From the NCBI GenBank assembly GCA_965205545.1, contig OZ242170.1:1426001-1490000 (forward strand): a DNA stretch of 64,000 nt. Reading direction: 5' to 3'. The position numbers were made by a program, and so were the translations under genes. Below, piece by piece: positions 50,879-60,189 of the stretch. Within the stretch, counting starts at the first letter, position 1; each line of letters starts with the position of its first letter. Below the pieces are notes generated by a model. It was not told the DNA's origin. It made no database searches and saw nothing but the letters and a program-made list of their open reading frames with translations. Origin of the DNA: Bin55 sp965205545 (GTDB lineage Bacteria > Pseudomonadota > Gammaproteobacteria > Pseudomonadales > Azotimanducaceae).

Positions 50879-51827
50879 CTCAATTCGGTTGTCTACAACC
50901 CAAGTTGCGTTCTTTGCCGCAAACGGCTACATCGAACTCACATCGGCTGTACCTGAATCCCTGAACCGCAAGTTCATTAGCGCAATGAATGCGGGGGACC
51001 GACGCGAGGACTCCTCTCCCGCAAACTTGGCAAGACTGTCGCATTTGGGTCGGTTGATCGCTGAGAGTGACATTCCCGCTGTGCCCGCAGGAACACCGCT
51101 CTTTGAAGCTCTCGACGCTGGAACTGTTTTGGGAGACATTGTTCGACTGCCCAAGGTTCAAGGCGCTATAGAGAGCCTCGTCGGCTCAAAGTGTCTATTG
51201 GACCACCACTTTGTACATGTCGCCAATGGTCCCCGTGCATACGGGAGCAACCCGCAGATTTCGCAGCACCTTCATCAAGACTCCACGATCGATCCACGAG
51301 TATTCACATTCGACATCCAGCTCTTCTATTTTCCCCATGAAGTAACCCAGCAAATGGGCGGTACTCGGTTTGTTCCTGGCACCCATCTACGTGTTGTTAG
51401 CGAGTCGTCCGTCGCTCGTTACCAGAATATGCTGGGCCAAAGGCATATCTCTTGCCCTGCTGGCACCGTATTTGTCATGCACCACGGGATTTGGCACGGT
51501 GGCGCAGTAAATCGCACCAATCTCACTCGATTTCTCTACAAGCTACGCCTAAATCCATCCGAACCGCAGGTTCGACTTTGGGACACAACCGACTTGATTG
51601 ACGATGAGTGTCAACAAAGACCAATTTTCTTCGTGAAGGAGAGGCCCGATCCCGAATCCGTCGCCTCCATTCTTACACGACCATTGCCTTGGTTCGAGAA
51701 CGATACGGGTCGAATAGAGTACATTCAGCGTATCCGGTTTTGGCGCAAGCTCATTGGCGACCAATCCTTCGACGCCGACTACTGGGCTACCCGACTCGAG
51801 TGCGATCCTTGCTCGTTAGAGTCGTGA
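50871..51827 (+). CDS. phytanoyl-CoA-hydroxylase-type dioxygenase
   Basis: A 318-residue Fe(II)/2-oxoglutarate oxygenase of the PhyH family. The facial triad is visible as H135-x-D137 in QHLHQDSTIDPR and H209 in HHGIWHGGAVNRT, with R216/R220 as the likely 2-oxoglutarate contact. Members hydroxylate fatty acyls, alkaloids, ectoine or other small molecules. VPGTHLRVV and CPAGTVFVMHHG are typical jelly-roll segments. GTG start at 50871 overlaps the previous gene by 8 nt. Substrate unknown; ectoine genes are absent. Confidence 0.85.
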   Translation: MTDSIRLSTTQVAFFAANGYIELTSAVPESLNRKFISAMNAGDRREDSSPANLARLSHLGRLIAESDIPAVPAGTPLFEALDAGTVLGDIVRLPKVQGAIESLVGSKCLLDHHFVHVANGPRAYGSNPQISQHLHQDSTIDPRVFTFDIQLFYFPHEVTQQMGGTRFVPGTHLRVVSESSVARYQNMLGQRHISCPAGTVFVMHHGIWHGGAVNRTNLTRFLYKLRLNPSEPQVRLWDTTDLIDDECQQRPIFFVKERPDPESVASILTRPLPWFENDTGRIEYIQRIRFWRKLIGDQSFDADYWATRLECDPCSLES

Positions 51828-52013
51828 ATATTGGGGAATTCTCTTTGTCGAACCGCAACTAGGCGAGTTAATCGTTTCCTTGCATCGACCCAATGCATTC
51901 AGTAGATTTCACCAACCAAAGGCTCCCACCACTAGGAGTCCATTCAGAAATATAGCAACAACGCATCGTTGCCCAATGTCTCGTGAGGACCAGACGAAAC
52001 CAGGATATCTCAA

Positions 52014-52919
52014 ATGAAATGTTCGCCACGCGATTTAGTCCGATCAATTGTCGTACTTACCATCTTGCTGTTGTTGGTTCCCTATACGGTTCGCGGTCAA
52101 TTCAGCACAGTAAGTTTTCAAGAAAGTGAAGAGTCGACGAGGGATCTTCCAAGACCAGCTCCAAAATTTCCTCAACCTCAAGAAATCGAGGGAGAATGGG
52201 TGATGATCTCGAAACCGAAGTTCGTGCAGGCAGGCTTCTTTCCTGAGTTCATTGGCAACCACCTCGCCAATGCAGAAAAGCAGTACCCGGTTGTCTCAAC
52301 ACTAGCGGAAGATGATCGGCAAATTGCAAAGACGTTGAGCAAGACATCGGGATTGGCAGACCCCCTCAATGATTTTCTGCCCGGCCATGTGAACTTCTTA
52401 GAGGGTGTGCCCTTGGCCATGGTATTCAACGATCTTGAAAAGTCTGGATTCGACACCGATAAACCCATGGACGTGAGATTGGGCTTGCTCGCCATATTTC
52501 ATATTGAACTTGCGGTGCCCGGCCATGAAGTCGATTTTCCCAAGAAGGCGCAGTTGCACTTTAAATACATCGATCACGACCTAGACGTCGTAATCGACGC
52601 AACAGCCGACATGACAGCCAGATCGTCTGGCGACTACTACTTTGCCAATTTCCAAGAAGTCAGGCGGCTGTTCGACACAATCTACCGTGAAATTCCGCGC
52701 CAGCATGTTGCGTGGGGTTTGGGCAGAGAGCTCAAGATTGTCAAGTTCTCTGGGTTCGACGAATCGACCGTCGCTGTCGAAGACCTCCCTAGAATTGAAG
52801 GAGTTGTCTTGACCCATGAACTGCACTTGGGCACATGGAGTGCGATTTCGGGATGGCAGTGGTTCGGGCGTCCCGAAGGTCTGATTCAGACGCAGCAGAT
52901 TGGATTCGTACAACCGTAG
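52014..52919 (+). CDS. exported protein of unknown function
   Basis: A 301-residue protein with an N-terminal signal (about 1-28, hydrophobic core VVLTILLLLVPYTV, then RGQ). The mature part begins with a Pro- and Ser-rich stretch (DLPRPAPKFPQPQE). It contains EGEWVMISKPKFVQAGFF, GHEVDFPKKAQLHFKYID and THELHLGTWSAISGWQWFG. The last may be an immunoglobulin-like or lectin-like beta segment. Family not recognised. Upstream 180 nt shows no recognisable element. It is plus-strand, convergent with the kinase gene. Confidence 0.7.
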   Translation: MKCSPRDLVRSIVVLTILLLLVPYTVRGQFSTVSFQESEESTRDLPRPAPKFPQPQEIEGEWVMISKPKFVQAGFFPEFIGNHLANAEKQYPVVSTLAEDDRQIAKTLSKTSGLADPLNDFLPGHVNFLEGVPLAMVFNDLEKSGFDTDKPMDVRLGLLAIFHIELAVPGHEVDFPKKAQLHFKYIDHDLDVVIDATADMTARSSGDYYFANFQEVRRLFDTIYREIPRQHVAWGLGRELKIVKFSGFDESTVAVEDLPRIEGVVLTHELHLGTWSAISGWQWFGRPEGLIQTQQIGFVQP

Positions 52920-52988
52920 AACGTCGTGGAACCCAATACGCTTCTGCGTTGCGGGCTTCCGCCATCGAACCGGGAAGACCTGTACTGG

Positions 52989-53963
52989 CTAATGGGACTC
53001 AATACCCGCAATGAACTCTTCAAAAACGGGTTGCATAGACTTGAGACGTTTCGACAGCTCCAGTTGACGTCGGGCACGAGCCAGGTTGTCGTCAGCTGCA
53101 TCCACCTTGAAATATCTGTTGCCCAAGACGTGGTCGGTGAGATACCGAACTCCTAGCATCAATGCCATGTGCGAAGGTGAGCCAGCGAATTCGCTGACCG
53201 CCGCGTTGGTTTGCACCCGGAAGTGACTGAAGAATCCTAAGCAAAGGTTTTTTGTTCGCTCAAGCGTATGGTCACCACCAAAGGCATCCCTGTCGATACC
53301 TGTTGTTAGTGAGCGAACCAAGTCTCCAAAGTCCCACGCAGGATGCCCCATCATCACCGTATCCAAGTCCACAATTCGCAATACTTTCGGTGCTGTGGGA
53401 TGAAACAGCAAATTTGCAACCTTGCAGTCGCCGTGAATGACCTGCCGTTTAAGGTCAAAGGCAACACGGTTCTCCAGTAACTCATCGAGCAGATCTAACT
53501 CCTCGCTGTTTGTATTGCGTGATGCTGCCTGATTCAACTGATCCAAGTAGTAATCCAGTTGATGAAATCCTTCTATTGCCGGCCGAATTTCTCTCTGGCA
53601 ATTCGTCACTCTATCGAGGAATAGTCCATATGCCTCGCCCGCCACGCGGCATAGCGAGTCAGGCAACTGTCGAAAACTCCGGGACTCGAAGTACACGAAA
53701 GTACGCCACATTTGTCCACTCTCGTCCAAGACATAATCAGCCCCGTCTGTGGTTTGGACCGGCGGCGCGACCAGGTCAAACACGCATTCATATATGGCAC
53801 GATAGTTGCTAACTAGTGCTTCGGAGGCACGAAAGACGTTTGAGTTGACTCGTTGGACGACATAGCGTTTGTCCACCAAATAGGTGTCGTTAATACGACC
53901 GGTGTCGATACGAGAGATCGGACCTCTTAGTGCCCACCGAGCTAGTACATCGTCAGGGATCAT
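52989..53963 (-). CDS. aminoglycoside-phosphotransferase-fold kinase, NahK-like
   Basis: A 324-residue small-molecule kinase. The catalytic loop VIHGDCKVANLLF (176-188, base D179) and the metal-binding VDLDTVMMGHPAWDFGD (198-214) are those of the APH/choline-kinase fold. 'DLDTVM-G--a-DFGD' is especially typical of N-acetylhexosamine 1-kinases (NahK), which phosphorylate GlcNAc/GalNAc at C1. ATG at 53963 overlaps the preceding hexosaminidase gene by 11 nt, so translation is coupled. The two enzymes probably release and phosphorylate the same amino sugar. A homoserine- or choline-kinase role is less likely. Confidence 0.8.
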   Translation of the reverse strand: MIPDDVLARWALRGPISRIDTGRINDTYLVDKRYVVQRVNSNVFRASEALVSNYRAIYECVFDLVAPPVQTTDGADYVLDESGQMWRTFVYFESRSFRQLPDSLCRVAGEAYGLFLDRVTNCQREIRPAIEGFHQLDYYLDQLNQAASRNTNSEELDLLDELLENRVAFDLKRQVIHGDCKVANLLFHPTAPKVLRIVDLDTVMMGHPAWDFGDLVRSLTTGIDRDAFGGDHTLERTKNLCLGFFSHFRVQTNAAVSEFAGSPSHMALMLGVRYLTDHVLGNRYFKVDAADDNLARARRQLELSKRLKSMQPVFEEFIAGIESH

Positions 53964-55866
53964 GACGGGAACAGAAGGCAAACGCAATCGGGAGCATGTA
54001 TTCGCCGAATGGACCAGCCAAGCGTTTGTTGGCCGGCGAACTTCCTTCAGCTACATCTGCCAGTTTGCTCAACGCGTGCGAAGCCCCTTCCAGTTCTGTT
54101 AGCTCAGGAAACTGTACACATGCTTTGCTGAAGGCCTCGCGCTGGTAGCGCCAACCTTCAATCCAATTCGTCAAGCGGCGATTACCTATGACCGCCTCAC
54201 GACATTTGCGGACAGCCAGACTCTCGGCTGGCAATCTGTCGACAACACGGTTTAGCGGCGTTGTTGCGTCGTAAGGTCTGCTCTCCGGGACAACCTGCTC
54301 GTTTCGAGCGCGAGAATCTGTGCCCGTTGTAGAGAGCGTTCGCGCATACCACTTGATGGGTTCTAGCATTTCGAATAGCGCCGACAATTCGCTGCATTCG
54401 TGGATGGGCGGACTCGTCAATACATCAGGCAATCCCAATGTCGCCAGTCGTTTCAATGATGCTTCAAGTCGGTCGTATAGCTCATCAATGTTCTTTGCCG
54501 CAGAGGCTCCCCAGAATCTCTCGGCAATAGCGGGTAGACGTGTCCATATGCGCTTGAGCAACAGGTCGTCCGAAACAAGCTCTGACCACATGCACGCCTC
54601 GCCACCAACAATCGAGCCTCCGTCCTTTTGCATCATTGAAGGAAACTTGCCGAACGACTGATGCCACTTAAGACCATCCTCCACATGCTCAAATTCCGGT
54701 CTAGCGAGCATGCGTTGGTACTGCGCCCGCCACTCGGTTTCAGTCATCGAAAGGCTGTAGGCATAGTGCTCATCCACTGGGTAGTTCAGATCCAAGTAGT
54801 AGGGAGCCGATACAAGCGTTTGAAAGCCGCTCTCAATTGAGACATCTCGAGATTGCATTCCGCGCCAGGCTTGGACGAGCACAGTTGAAGGCAACGACGC
54901 GTGCAAAGCCTCGTCCCAAACGACGACCCGACGTCCTCTATCTTCCAGCTCCTGGACAATCCGCTTCGTAAAGTCTGCTTGAATGTCCTGAACAGATTCG
55001 AGTCCTCGGCTTTGAGCCCACCGCTTCACAGACGACGAGTTGTTCCACCACGTCGGATCAACTTCATCGCCTCCTATGTGCACGTATTGATCAGGAAAGA
55101 CTTCCAAGACTTCCTCTAGTATGGTCAACGCCGCCTGAACTGCCTCTTCGTTCGATGGGTCCAGACAGCCCACATGCGGTCCATAGCTCTTCAGAGAATC
55201 TGCAGCAATAGTCTCGGTTCCCCATTCGGGATATGCAACCAACCAGCTAGAGACATGCCCAGGCATGTCGATTTCGGGAACAACTCGAACGGCACGGTCC
55301 GCAGCGTATTCAATCAAGGACTCGAGATCCGTCTTTGCGTAGTAGTCTGGAGATACCAATTTAGGATAGGCAGCGGAAGGGAATCGAAATGCTTGATCAT
55401 CGCTTAAGTGAAGGTGTAATACGTTCATTTTGAAGTGGTGCAAGAGATCAATCACCGAACAAAGAGTCTCCGGCTCTATGAAATGCCTGCTTACATCCAC
55501 CAAGAGTCCTCGCCACGAATATTGAGGTTCATCGCGAATCCTGCAATTGGGCAGAAATCCCTGAGCGGTCAGCTGTGCTAGAGTGCTGCATCCCGCTAGT
55601 GCCCCCGCCTCTGATCGAGCGAACAATTGAATCGCAGGAGCTTTGATTGCAAGTTCGTAACCGAATTCGTCTTCGACCGAGGGATACCTAGACGCTAATC
55701 GATCTATGTGGCATGAGAAACTTAGCCCTCCCAGTCCCAGATCACGGATCGCTCCTTTTACGCGGTCTGAAGGGCATTCGGCTATATCACAAGCCGAATT
55801 TTTGATGTCCACGCGTCCATCAAGGTACTCGAACGATTTCGGCAGCGGTAGTAGCTGGTCCTTCAT
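53953..55866 (-). CDS. cytoplasmic beta-N-acetylhexosaminidase (GH20)
   Basis: A 637-residue family-20 glycoside hydrolase that removes terminal GlcNAc or GalNAc. An N-terminal GH20b domain (about 1-110) leads to the TIM barrel from about 115: WRGLLVDVSRHFI, MNVLHLHLSDDQAFR, and the catalytic pair D267-E268 in VHIGGDEVDP. Most relatives are exported; this one starts MKDQLLPLPKSFEYL and has no signal peptide, so it should work on disaccharides taken into the cell. An upstream open frame (37 codons) lies within the intergenic and ribH region and is rejected. It is downstream of ribH by 52 nt and overlaps the kinase by 11 nt. Confidence 0.93.
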   Translation of the reverse strand: MKDQLLPLPKSFEYLDGRVDIKNSACDIAECPSDRVKGAIRDLGLGGLSFSCHIDRLASRYPSVEDEFGYELAIKAPAIQLFARSEAGALAGCSTLAQLTAQGFLPNCRIRDEPQYSWRGLLVDVSRHFIEPETLCSVIDLLHHFKMNVLHLHLSDDQAFRFPSAAYPKLVSPDYYAKTDLESLIEYAADRAVRVVPEIDMPGHVSSWLVAYPEWGTETIAADSLKSYGPHVGCLDPSNEEAVQAALTILEEVLEVFPDQYVHIGGDEVDPTWWNNSSSVKRWAQSRGLESVQDIQADFTKRIVQELEDRGRRVVVWDEALHASLPSTVLVQAWRGMQSRDVSIESGFQTLVSAPYYLDLNYPVDEHYAYSLSMTETEWRAQYQRMLARPEFEHVEDGLKWHQSFGKFPSMMQKDGGSIVGGEACMWSELVSDDLLLKRIWTRLPAIAERFWGASAAKNIDELYDRLEASLKRLATLGLPDVLTSPPIHECSELSALFEMLEPIKWYARTLSTTGTDSRARNEQVVPESRPYDATTPLNRVVDRLPAESLAVRKCREAVIGNRRLTNWIEGWRYQREAFSKACVQFPELTELEGASHALSKLADVAEGSSPANKRLAGPFGEYMLPIAFAFCSRHDP

Positions 55867-55918
55867 AGTTGCCTGATCCGACAGTTGTACTGTCGCAAGG
55901 AGATGCGCAGCGCAGGTG

Positions 55919-56422
55919 CTAGTGGAATTCCACCGTGTCGTCGCTAATTCCAGGCGCGTACCGGCGAGTCCAATCAATCATCTCAATTGCTGCTGCTGCT
56001 GCTTCAATTCCTTTGTTGAATTCGTCGTCGGCGGCTCGTGCCCGCGCGTGCTCAATGTCGACAACTGGAAGGATTTCGTTTATGACAACTATTAGGGAGT
56101 CGCGTGCCACACGTGTTAGCCCCTGTATACAGGATTCAATGATCATGTCGAAGTGGTGCGTCTCTCCCTTCACTACAACACTCAAGCAGATGATTGCTTC
56201 CAAGTCAAAATCGTTTTCAGCCAGCATCTGCGCCGCATAGGGAAACTCCAATGTTCCCGGAAGAATGTGGGTTTCAACTACGGCACCACGCTTGATGAGA
56301 AGTTGCTCGCACTTTGAGTGCATTGCTCCGACGATGTCGGAGTACCACTTTGAACGCAGAATGGCAATTCGCGCGTTCGGAATCATTGGCAAATTTCTGA
56401 TGTCAACAGCTTCCTGAGCCAT
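55919..56422 (-). CDS. ribH: 6,7-dimethyl-8-ribityllumazine synthase-like protein
   Basis: A 167-residue lumazine synthase-family protein, the penultimate enzyme of riboflavin synthesis. PGTLEFPYAAQML (55-67) is the substrate-binding turn, and GETHHFDMI (86-94) holds the catalytic His region. EFNKG near residue 133 matches the 'GNKG' phosphate-site region. The canonical 'GVLTxxxxxQA' strand instead reads NEILPVVDIEHARARA, so the protein is divergent, as in RibH2-type enzymes. It is a stand-alone copy; no other rib gene is present. It follows the GNAT gene by 5 nt. Confidence 0.8.
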   Translation of the reverse strand: MAQEAVDIRNLPMIPNARIAILRSKWYSDIVGAMHSKCEQLLIKRGAVVETHILPGTLEFPYAAQMLAENDFDLEAIICLSVVVKGETHHFDMIIESCIQGLTRVARDSLIVVINEILPVVDIEHARARAADDEFNKGIEAAAAAIEMIDWTRRYAPGISDDTVEFH

Positions 56423-56427
56423 ACCAC

Positions 56428-56820
56428 CTATTCTCTTTCAAGTTTCAGCCGATACTCGTTGCCATGAGTGAGATCGAATCCCGTACTTTGAAGAAGTGAA
56501 GATTTGCAGCTCCAACTTGCGTGGACTGTCTGTCCTCCCTTGGATTCTATGAGTCCAAGCGCATGTAGCAGCATCCAACGTCCCAGTCCGTAGCCTCTGT
56601 AGTCTTCGTCAACAGCAAGTGCCAAGATGGCGTAGTTGTTTGTGCCCAATGCTTCTATCCGGTAAGCCGCAATGACTGCATTCTTGTGCTTGGCTACTCG
56701 AACCCAGTCCAGTTCCTCTTCCTTCTCAAACTTGCATGCCAATAGGCAAGTTGGCCGTTCGTCCCAACGTGGACGGAAAACAGGATAGCCACGAGGATGA
56801 GATGGCCGCTCGTCATTCAT
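56428..56820 (-). CDS. GNAT-family N-acetyltransferase
   Basis: A 130-residue acetyltransferase. ALAVDEDYRGYGLGRWMLLHAL is the acetyl-CoA-binding motif A (VDEDYRGYGLGRWML), and ASWSCKSSLLQSTGFDL the C-terminal motif B with its usual Gly-Phe. The ATG at 56820 gives a normal-length GNAT; the longer frame to 56862 starts without a clear ribosome site. Substrate unknown. With ribH 5 nt downstream it forms the front of a minus-strand operon that continues to the hexosaminidase and kinase. Confidence 0.82.
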   Translation of the reverse strand: MNDERPSHPRGYPVFRPRWDERPTCLLACKFEKEEELDWVRVAKHKNAVIAAYRIEALGTNNYAILALAVDEDYRGYGLGRWMLLHALGLIESKGGQTVHASWSCKSSLLQSTGFDLTHGNEYRLKLERE

Positions 56821-56919
56821 CTGCTCAGTCGACAAGCTGCATTCCTGCCAGCTTTGAATCAAATGTTTCTACAGTCGCTTCACTAGCACGAGCAGTTTTC
56901 GCCACCCTGCGTCCCCGAA

Positions 56920-58803
56920 TCACTGAACTGCGCCTCGCAATGTCGCAACAGAACTGCGCAAATCTTCGGCAGACACGCCTTCCGAGGCAGTCGCTTCAGC
57001 AATCACAACATCGATCTTGGACCAAAGACGCATCGATCCTTTCCACAATCCCCTGCCGCTATGGGTGAAGCATGATCCCCACATCCCCTTCAATGCAGAC
57101 GGAATCACAGGCACCGGCGTACTTTCGAGAATCTTCAGAACCCCAGAGCGAAATTCCGCTATTTCGCCATCCTTAGTCAAGTTGCCTTCCGGGAATATAC
57201 AAAGTAGATCGCCATCCTCCAAAGCTTCCTCTATCTGGACAAATGCATGTTCATAGGCTTCCGGATCTTTCGATTTCGGATAAATGGGGATTGTCTTTGC
57301 AGTCTTAAATAGGTAGTTCAATACCGGTGTATCGTAGATGTCCTTGGCCATTATGAATCTGATGGGGCGACGTACCGCTCCTGCCAGCACTAACGCATCA
57401 AGGTAGCTCACATGATTGCACACAATCAGCGCAGCTCCTCGGTCAGGGACGTTGTCCATTCCTGTATGTCGAATGCGATATAGCGAGTGCGACAGGAGCC
57501 AAACCACGAACCGCAATGTGAATTCTGGGACCTGTATGAAGATGTAAACGCAAACGCAAATGTTGGCAATGACCATTACGAGAAGCAAGGTTGGAATGCT
57601 GAAATGGACAACTGTAAGCCACACGATTGACAGCAGGGTTCCAAAGACTATGCAGAGCGAATTAATGATGTTGTTGGCCGCGATGACCCGGGCACGCCTA
57701 TCCAAAGGTGTACGAGCTTGAATAAGGCTTTGCAATGGCACCACGTACAACCCAAGGAAAAATCCAATCAGGGCCATGTCGATCAAAACTCGAAGTGTTC
57801 CTTGTGCCTGGAGAAATTCAACCACTCCCCTCAGCTCGCTCGCGGTAATGGACTCCACAGCAAAAAAGAAATCGATGCCGAAAATACTGGCGCCAAACGC
57901 GCCCACAGGTACCAGGCCAATCTCAATTCTTCTTCCGGACAACCACTCGCAGGTCAGCGATCCCAATGCAATGGAGATAGTGATGATGGCAAGCAGCATG
58001 GGCACAACGCCAGATTCGCCCATCAAGTGACCTTCCGTAAGCTTGGGAAACTGCGTGATGTACACCGAACCCAATGTCCAAAACCATGCAACTCCCAAAA
58101 TGGACTTGAAAACTGCATCCCTCTCAGTCGCAATCTTTAGCAGTTTCCAGGTCTCCTTAACGGGATTCCAGCCTGGATTGCCTTTGTAGATCGAAGGGGC
58201 TTGGGGAATGCTAAACGAAGCGGCCAGTCCTACCAGGGCAGCTGCAATGACCAGCGCGGAGAGACCGATAGCCACTGTAGACTGATCTTCCATGCCACCT
58301 AGAATGCCGCCGACGATCGTGCCTATAAGAATGGCTACGAATGTCCCCATTCCCACAACCGCATTGCCGCCAATTAGCTCCGTCTCTTTCAAGTGTTGAG
58401 GAAGGATGGAGAATTTCAATGGACTAAAGAACGCCGATTGCGCACCAAGCAGAAACAAAACTGCAAGCAACATCCATACCTGTCGGAAATACAAGGCAAG
58501 CGCGATCAGACAGGCGATGGCCACTTCCGCCGTCTTGACAATGCGTATGAGTCTGGATTTCTCGTAGTGATCGGCAATTGTGCCTGCGGTCGCCGAGAAG
58601 AGAAAGAGGGGAAGTATCAACAATGCAACCGCAAGGTTGATGTAGAGGTTTTCGTGCTGGGCGGCTACGATTCCACTATAGCCAAAAATCAGCGAAAGCG
58701 CCGCTTTGAAGACGTTGTCGTTGAAGGCACCGAAAAACTGCGTGACGAACAACGGCAGCAATCGCTTCTTGGTCAGCAACCCAAATTGCGAAGTTTCGCT
58801 CAT
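56920..58803 (-). CDS. MFS transporter fused to PlsC acyltransferase (LplT-Aas-like)
   Basis: A 627-residue two-part inner-membrane protein. Residues 1-420 are a 12-helix MFS domain related to lysophospholipid flippase LplT, with TQFFGAFNDNVFKAALSLI in the first helix and SPLKFSILPQHLKETELI later. Residues 430-627 are a PlsC domain: CNHVSYLDA (463-470; H464 and D469, HX4D), IFPEGN (536-541) and the later VPVIPSALKGMW. It would move lysophospholipid inward and reacylate it. In E. coli LplT and Aas are separate proteins; here the AMP-ligase part of Aas is missing. Upstream of it lies the divergent EF-hand gene. Confidence 0.9.
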   Translation of the reverse strand: MSETSQFGLLTKKRLLPLFVTQFFGAFNDNVFKAALSLIFGYSGIVAAQHENLYINLAVALLILPLFLFSATAGTIADHYEKSRLIRIVKTAEVAIACLIALALYFRQVWMLLAVLFLLGAQSAFFSPLKFSILPQHLKETELIGGNAVVGMGTFVAILIGTIVGGILGGMEDQSTVAIGLSALVIAAALVGLAASFSIPQAPSIYKGNPGWNPVKETWKLLKIATERDAVFKSILGVAWFWTLGSVYITQFPKLTEGHLMGESGVVPMLLAIITISIALGSLTCEWLSGRRIEIGLVPVGAFGASIFGIDFFFAVESITASELRGVVEFLQAQGTLRVLIDMALIGFFLGLYVVPLQSLIQARTPLDRRARVIAANNIINSLCIVFGTLLSIVWLTVVHFSIPTLLLVMVIANICVCVYIFIQVPEFTLRFVVWLLSHSLYRIRHTGMDNVPDRGAALIVCNHVSYLDALVLAGAVRRPIRFIMAKDIYDTPVLNYLFKTAKTIPIYPKSKDPEAYEHAFVQIEEALEDGDLLCIFPEGNLTKDGEIAEFRSGVLKILESTPVPVIPSALKGMWGSCFTHSGRGLWKGSMRLWSKIDVVIAEATASEGVSAEDLRSSVATLRGAVQ

Positions 58804-58934
58804 TGCACCAAATCCTAGAAACCTGCAGACTATGTTAGTGGCAAGGCGACAAGCTATGCGACCCGCAAGTTCGACGGATTGTTAAGGGTCTCTCGTAACT
58901 AGAAGTACGACAATCATATTGACAAGGATGCGAA

Positions 58935-59582
58935 ATGGCAATGAGAGCAATGCCCAAACTGGTCTCAGCGACAATCTCATGTGTTTGCGCTTGCTTGCTC
59001 TTGGCGCAGGAACAAACCGAATCCGAAAACGCCGAAGACTCTAGGGAATCGGTAGAGAAGAAAAGTGTTGAAGGAATGAGTATTGATCGCATACGGGAAT
59101 TGTCCTCTGCAACGTTTGAATCGCTGGATGGCGACCGCAATGGCTCAGTTACTCTTGAAGAGCTGTTGCATACGCCTGAAGACTTGAACAGGAACGATGC
59201 TAGGCGTCGCTCGAATGCAATACGCGTTGGCTTTCCTTCCACGAAGACGCGTATCGATGTCTTTGATGCGAGCGACAGGGACAACGATGGCGTGTTGTCC
59301 AGAACGGAATACGAGGAACGAGCTAGGAGTGTAAGAATTCGAAGTTTGGAATTGGCATTTCAAGCCGTCGATGCAGACGAAGATGGAAGCGTCGATGTCT
59401 CAGAGTTCAACGCCAGAGTTGATAGACTTGCGGAATGGGATGCGAATGCAGACGGAATACTCGGCAGATCGGAAGTAGATAGAGAATTCTGGCGAGAAGC
59501 CAATCGAGTACCAGGGTTTAGTCGATGGGTGGCGTCGTCACGTTGGGGGCCGCGAATGCGCAGTTGGCGCAATCGGCGGTAA
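58935..59582 (+). CDS. exported EF-hand calcium-binding protein
   Basis: A 215-residue protein with an N-terminal signal (about 1-25, ...LLLAQ) and four predicted EF-hand loops: D65-E76, D114-E125, D146-E157 and D169-E180, each with the DxDxDG pattern and Glu at position 12. The loops are in two pairs, consistent with Ca2+ binding. Its C-terminus is basic and Trp-rich. It is the first gene of a plus-strand set with an ECF sigma factor 51 nt downstream. Similar sigma/anti-sigma/EF-hand neighbourhoods occur in marine gammaproteobacteria. A periplasmic Ca2+-linked role is inferred. Confidence 0.85.
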   Translation: MAMRAMPKLVSATISCVCACLLLAQEQTESENAEDSRESVEKKSVEGMSIDRIRELSSATFESLDGDRNGSVTLEELLHTPEDLNRNDARRRSNAIRVGFPSTKTRIDVFDASDRDNDGVLSRTEYEERARSVRIRSLELAFQAVDADEDGSVDVSEFNARVDRLAEWDANADGILGRSEVDREFWREANRVPGFSRWVASSRWGPRMRSWRNRR

Positions 59583-59633
59583 TTGGGAGCTTTCTTGAAC
59601 ATGGCCGAGCGACTCAGCTAACAGACATGTTCG

Positions 59634-60182
59634 GTGAAAGATAACGATAGCGATGTTGATTCAGCACTAATGTTAAGAGTGCAACAACACGACGGCGATG
59701 CCTTTGAGCAGCTGATGCGCAAGCACGTCAGACCGCTACACTCGTATGCGTATCGATTGTGTCAGAATTCCGCGGAAGCCGAGGAGATTGTTCAGGATAC
59801 GTTTCTAAGGGTGTGGTCGCGTGCTAAGACTTGGGTGCCTAATCGAGTCAAATTCACCACGTGGCTGTACCAGATAACACGCAACCTATGCATTGATCGG
59901 TTTAGAAAACAATATGCAGAAATTGACGGAAACATTGATTTGGACCTTCTACCGGATACTCGCACCGACGAGAATAGAGAGCTCATTCTGGCATTGCGAC
60001 AAGTGGTTCAAGAGCTCCCAGAACGGCAGCGGACAGCTCTTGTTCTCTGTCAGCTTCAAGGCTGGTCACAAGCTGAGGCTGCCAGTCTCCTAAGCGTTTC
60101 GGTGGAAGCGGTCGAATCGCTGTTGGCAAGAGCACGTAGAACGCTTCGCAAAAAACTCACCACGACTGAAACAAGAAAATAG
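59634..60182 (+). CDS. ECF-type sigma factor
   Basis: A 182-residue sigma70-family extracytoplasmic-function sigma factor with regions 2 (about 20-88, YAYRLCQNSAEAEEIVQDTFLRVW split as YAYRLCQNSAEAEEIVQD and TFLRVW) and 4 (about 125-175, LPERQRTALVLCQLQGWSQAEAA), with a linker lacking region 3. GTG start at 59634; no clear ribosome site. It precedes a membrane-anchored probable anti-sigma factor and a periplasmic sensor, so it is likely held inactive until the sensor perceives a signal. Confidence 0.93.
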   Translation: MKDNDSDVDSALMLRVQQHDGDAFEQLMRKHVRPLHSYAYRLCQNSAEAEEIVQDTFLRVWSRAKTWVPNRVKFTTWLYQITRNLCIDRFRKQYAEIDGNIDLDLLPDTRTDENRELILALRQVVQELPERQRTALVLCQLQGWSQAEAASLLSVSVEAVESLLARARRTLRKKLTTTETRK

Positions 60183-60189
60183 CGCAACT

